A stretch of DNA of 25,063 bases, from the NCBI GenBank assembly GCA_050181295.1, contig JBFXDI010000053.1, positions 1-25,063 on the forward strand. The letters are read 5' to 3'. Made by a program: the position numbers and the translations under genes. The stretch comes from JBFXDI01 sp050181295. GTDB lineage: Bacteria > Pseudomonadota > Alphaproteobacteria > Rhizobiales > Aestuariivirgaceae. The notes beneath the pieces are model-generated. The model searched no databases. It was given only the letters and a program-made list of their open reading frames with translations, and was not told where the DNA came from. Of the stretch, positions 22,640 through 25,063 are shown piece after piece. The first letter of the stretch is position 1, and every line of letters starts with the position of its first letter.

Positions 22640-22755
22640 ACGTTTGCGCGTGGGCGCGGCCTACCCTCTTGTCCCTCCGGCTTACGCTGGAACTACTCAC
22701 TCAGTCGCGAATCTAAGTATTGCCGCATCTCCAATTCCGCGTTCAATTTGCTCGA

Positions 22756-23322
22756 ATGGAGACCATGTCTTTCCCACTGTTCGACGTGAGGCTTCTCTAT
22801 CTCATTCTGGCAGTGGTTGTGTGCGTGGGCGCTTGGAAGTTGCTCGTGTGGCGCTTCCTCAGAAGCGACATCGATCACCTGCGTCCTGCTTTGAAGTTCC
22901 TGCTGACGTCCGGCTATCACTTGGGCTGGGTATGCTTCGAGAGCACGAGGACCGGGCATTTTGTCCAGTTCAGGAAATATATCGAGCCGGGGAATGTGAT
23001 TGGAATCGAGTTGGCGTTCCCTCGTAGCGTCTACAACACACCTTATTGGGAGCGCTTTCTCGATCTGCTCGATGAGGCAGGAGAAGAGGTGACCATCAAG
23101 GCAGTGCCGCAGGGAGACGACAGCATGGAGTTCGCCTATGTCGACTTCGGCGACGACTGCGAACGGGCGTTCCGGGTCGGCCGATCCATCCTTCTGAACG
23201 TCTATGGTCTTTCGCTTCGGGCCCGCTACGACTACACGTTTGATGGCATCGACCTCAAGCTTTCGGAGATCGTCAACAAGGCCCAGCAGCCGAGCGAGTG
23301 GCCGGACTTTCGCCGGTACTGA
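22756..23322 (+). CDS. Membrane-anchored hypothetical protein
   Basis: The gene is not recognised. From the ATG at 22756 it would have 188 residues; the next ATG at 22765 (185 residues) has GGAGA very close upstream, and an earlier start at 22720 is also open. A single hydrophobic helix (VRLLYLILAVVVCVGAWKLLVW) near the N-terminus is followed by a soluble domain. That domain contains aromatic-rich strands (GYHLGWVCFE, GHFVQFRKYIEP), an acidic stretch (YVDFGDDCE) and a C-terminal section rich in Tyr and Asp. It would sit on the inner membrane; the side exposed is unknown. It lies in the same cassette as vapBC, after a 116-base gap, and ends 9 bases from the permease stop on the other strand. 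Confidence 0.65.
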   Translation: METMSFPLFDVRLLYLILAVVVCVGAWKLLVWRFLRSDIDHLRPALKFLLTSGYHLGWVCFESTRTGHFVQFRKYIEPGNVIGIELAFPRSVYNTPYWERFLDLLDEAGEEVTIKAVPQGDDSMEFAYVDFGDDCERAFRVGRSILLNVYGLSLRARYDYTFDGIDLKLSEIVNKAQQPSEWPDFRRY

Positions 23323-23331
23323 CTCGCCCCG

Positions 23332-25063
23332 CTACTCCGTTCGCAATATTCGGGCCGGCTTGGCGTCCAGCGCCCGCCAGGTGGTGAATAGCCCGGCGGC
23401 GACCGTCAGGCCCATTCCGGTGAGCGCCGTCAGCAGCGCGGTCACCGGCGAGAAGCGCCAGTCTGTCTCCATGACGAAGGTGATGATGGCCCACGAGGCA
23501 GCCGAGCCCGCGACCGTCGCGAACGCCGCGGTGAGGAGCCCGAGCAGCGCGTATTCGAGCGTGAAGGCGCCGACGAGCTGGCGCCGCGTCGCGCCGAAGG
23601 TCTTCAGCACCGCCGCATCGTAGAGCCTGGTCGAGAGGCTGGTCGCCAGCGCGCCCGCGAGCACGATGGCGCCCACGATGAGCGTGATGGCGTTGGCGCC
23701 CCTTATGGCGAGCAGCAGCTTGTCGGCGAGGTCGTTCACGGCGAGAAGCGCGTCCTTGACGCTCACCGCCGTCACCGTCGGGAAGGCGGCCGTCACGGCC
23801 TTGAGCACGCCCGCCTCGCTGCCCGGCGGCACGCTCGCGGTCACAAGCTCGATATGGGGGGCGCCTTTCAGCGTGTTGGGCGAGAACACCATGGCAAAGT
23901 TGATCTGGAGCGAGCGCCAGTCGACGCGCCGGAAATTGGCGACCGTCGCCTCGACGTCGCGCCCGAGCACGTTCACCGTCACCTTGTCGCCGAGCTTCAA
24001 GCCGAGTCCGTTTGCGATCTCGTCGACGAAGGAGACGAGCGGCGGGCCGGAATAGTTCGCAGGCCACCATTCGCCGGCGACAAGCCTCGATCCCTTGGGA
24101 AGGGTGTCGGAATAGGTGAGGCCGCGGTCGCCGCGCACCGCCCAGGCGACCTCCGGGTCGGGGCGCGCCTGCTCCACGGGCACATCGCCGAGCTTGCGCA
24201 CGCGGCCGCGCAGCATGGGAGCGCCCTCGATGGCGGTGACTCCCGGCTGCGCGCCGAGGAACGTCTTGAAACGATCGGCCTCGCTCGACTGGACGTCGAG
24301 GAAGAAGAAGGAGGGCGCGCGCTCGGGCAACGCCTGCCGGAGCTCGAGCGTCAGGTTGCGGTCGATGAGGGCGAGCGTCACGAAGAGCGTGAGGCCGAGA
24401 CCGAGCGACAGGATCACGGAGGGCGTGGCGGCGCCCGGCCGATAGAGATTGGCGACCGCGTATTTGAGGACGGCGCCCTTGGGGCGCACCCACCGCTCCG
24501 CGAAGCGCATGAGCGCGAAGGCGAAAAGGGCGAGCACCGCGAAGGAGCCGACGACGCCGCCGATATACCAGAGGGTCAGGAGGCGGTCGGGGAAGACCAG
24601 GAGCGCGAGGGCGGCAAGGAATTCCAGGAAGATGACGATGGCGAGGACGAAGCGCTTCTCAGGGACAGCCTCGACGATGCTGCGGCTGTTGCGGAAGAGG
24701 GCGGCCGGGGCGATGGCGCGTGCTTCGGCGAGGGGCCAGAGCGCGAAGGCGATGGTGACGAGATAGCCGAAGGCGAGCGCGTGCAGGAGCGGCATCGGGT
24801 CGAAGCCCGTGGCGATCGGCACCGGCAGCAGCGGGCCGATCAGCGCATGGGCGATCCAAGGCGTGGCCGCGCCGAGCACGAGCGCCACCGCGATCCCGAT
24901 GCTCGCCACCGCCAGCACCAGGAGGAAATAGACGCGAAAGACGAGGGCGCGCGAGGCGCCGAGGCATTTGAGGATGGCGATGTTCTCGCGCTTCCTGTCG
25001 AGGAAGGTCGAGACCGAGTTCGCCACGCCCACGCCTCCGACGATAAGGGCCGTCAGGCCGACA
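23332..25063 (-). CDS. FtsX-like ABC transporter permease, C-terminal part
   Basis: This gene runs off the right edge with 576 C-terminal residues visible. The right-edge end shows an FtsX-type permease segment (VGLTALIVGGVGVANSVSTF followed by KRENIAILKCLGASRALVF). Further membrane helices follow, then a periplasmic domain of about 200 residues, and a second FtsX domain (ITLIVGAIVLAGAL, AVLKTFGATRRQLV) near the C-terminus. This layout fits YbbP-type permeases with two FtsX modules and around 10 membrane helices, which work with a small LolD-like ATPase. The substrate is unknown. A GTG at 25032 is not the start, because the family sequence continues past it. Its last codons are duplicated at 21806-21912. 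Confidence 0.9.
   Translation of the reverse strand, partial: VGLTALIVGGVGVANSVSTFLDRKRENIAILKCLGASRALVFRVYFLLVLAVASIGIAVALVLGAATPWIAHALIGPLLPVPIATGFDPMPLLHALAFGYLVTIAFALWPLAEARAIAPAALFRNSRSIVEAVPEKRFVLAIVIFLEFLAALALLVFPDRLLTLWYIGGVVGSFAVLALFAFALMRFAERWVRPKGAVLKYAVANLYRPGAATPSVILSLGLGLTLFVTLALIDRNLTLELRQALPERAPSFFFLDVQSSEADRFKTFLGAQPGVTAIEGAPMLRGRVRKLGDVPVEQARPDPEVAWAVRGDRGLTYSDTLPKGSRLVAGEWWPANYSGPPLVSFVDEIANGLGLKLGDKVTVNVLGRDVEATVANFRRVDWRSLQINFAMVFSPNTLKGAPHIELVTASVPPGSEAGVLKAVTAAFPTVTAVSVKDALLAVNDLADKLLLAIRGANAITLIVGAIVLAGALATSLSTRLYDAAVLKTFGATRRQLVGAFTLEYALLGLLTAAFATVAGSAASWAIITFVMETDWRFSPVTALLTALTGMGLTVAAGLFTTWRALDAKPARILRTE

Overview
The window looks like chromosomal DNA from a GC-rich alphaproteobacterium, most likely of the order Hyphomicrobiales (Rhizobiales). 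The support is a SciP/DUF1153 cell-cycle regulator with a CtrA-type box upstream, a Rhodobacter-type PmtA methyltransferase, long-form PstC and PstA permeases, and dispersed intergenic inverted repeats of types I recall from this order. The genus cannot be named from the sequence. Most of the window is housekeeping DNA with short intergenic gaps; the clearest accessory stretch lies at about 21.8-23.3 kb.

Left part (1-9.1 kb): the 3' end of a polyamine-type ABC substrate-binding protein with a strong hairpin terminator, an amidase-signature hydrolase, then the phosphate-starvation operon pstS-pstC-pstA-pstB-phoU-phoB. The operon is preceded by a Pho box made of three CTGT-type repeats at 11-bp spacing, and phoR is not beside it. 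A long stem-loop between pstS and pstC probably raises PstS output over the permeases. A convergent small secreted LTxxQ-like protein follows, separated by a palindromic repeat.

Middle (9.1-21.5 kb): a possible small ORF, a secreted parallel beta-helix protein overlapping a small exported protein, tRNA-Met(CAT), and the minus-strand pair mnmA-pmtA with overlapping ends. Divergent from mnmA is sciP, then a minus-strand pair encoding a DUF486 membrane protein and a CHASE3 hybrid histidine kinase. Two more minus-strand units follow: a secreted von Willebrand A protein with four C-terminal beta-sandwich repeats coupled to a PhzF-family enzyme, and hisC-tyrC for aromatic amino acid synthesis.

Right part (21.5-25.06 kb): tRNA-Thr(CGT), a dispersed inverted repeat, and a roughly 1.4-kb cassette. 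The cassette holds a VapBC toxin-antitoxin pair with a perfect 20-bp palindromic operator and an unrecognised membrane-anchored protein. It lies between two copies of the 3' end of an FtsX-like ABC permease gene: an intact gene that runs off the right edge and a remnant of about 35 codons beyond the cassette. This arrangement, like the scar of an integration into the gene's 3' end, is the most unusual structure seen here.
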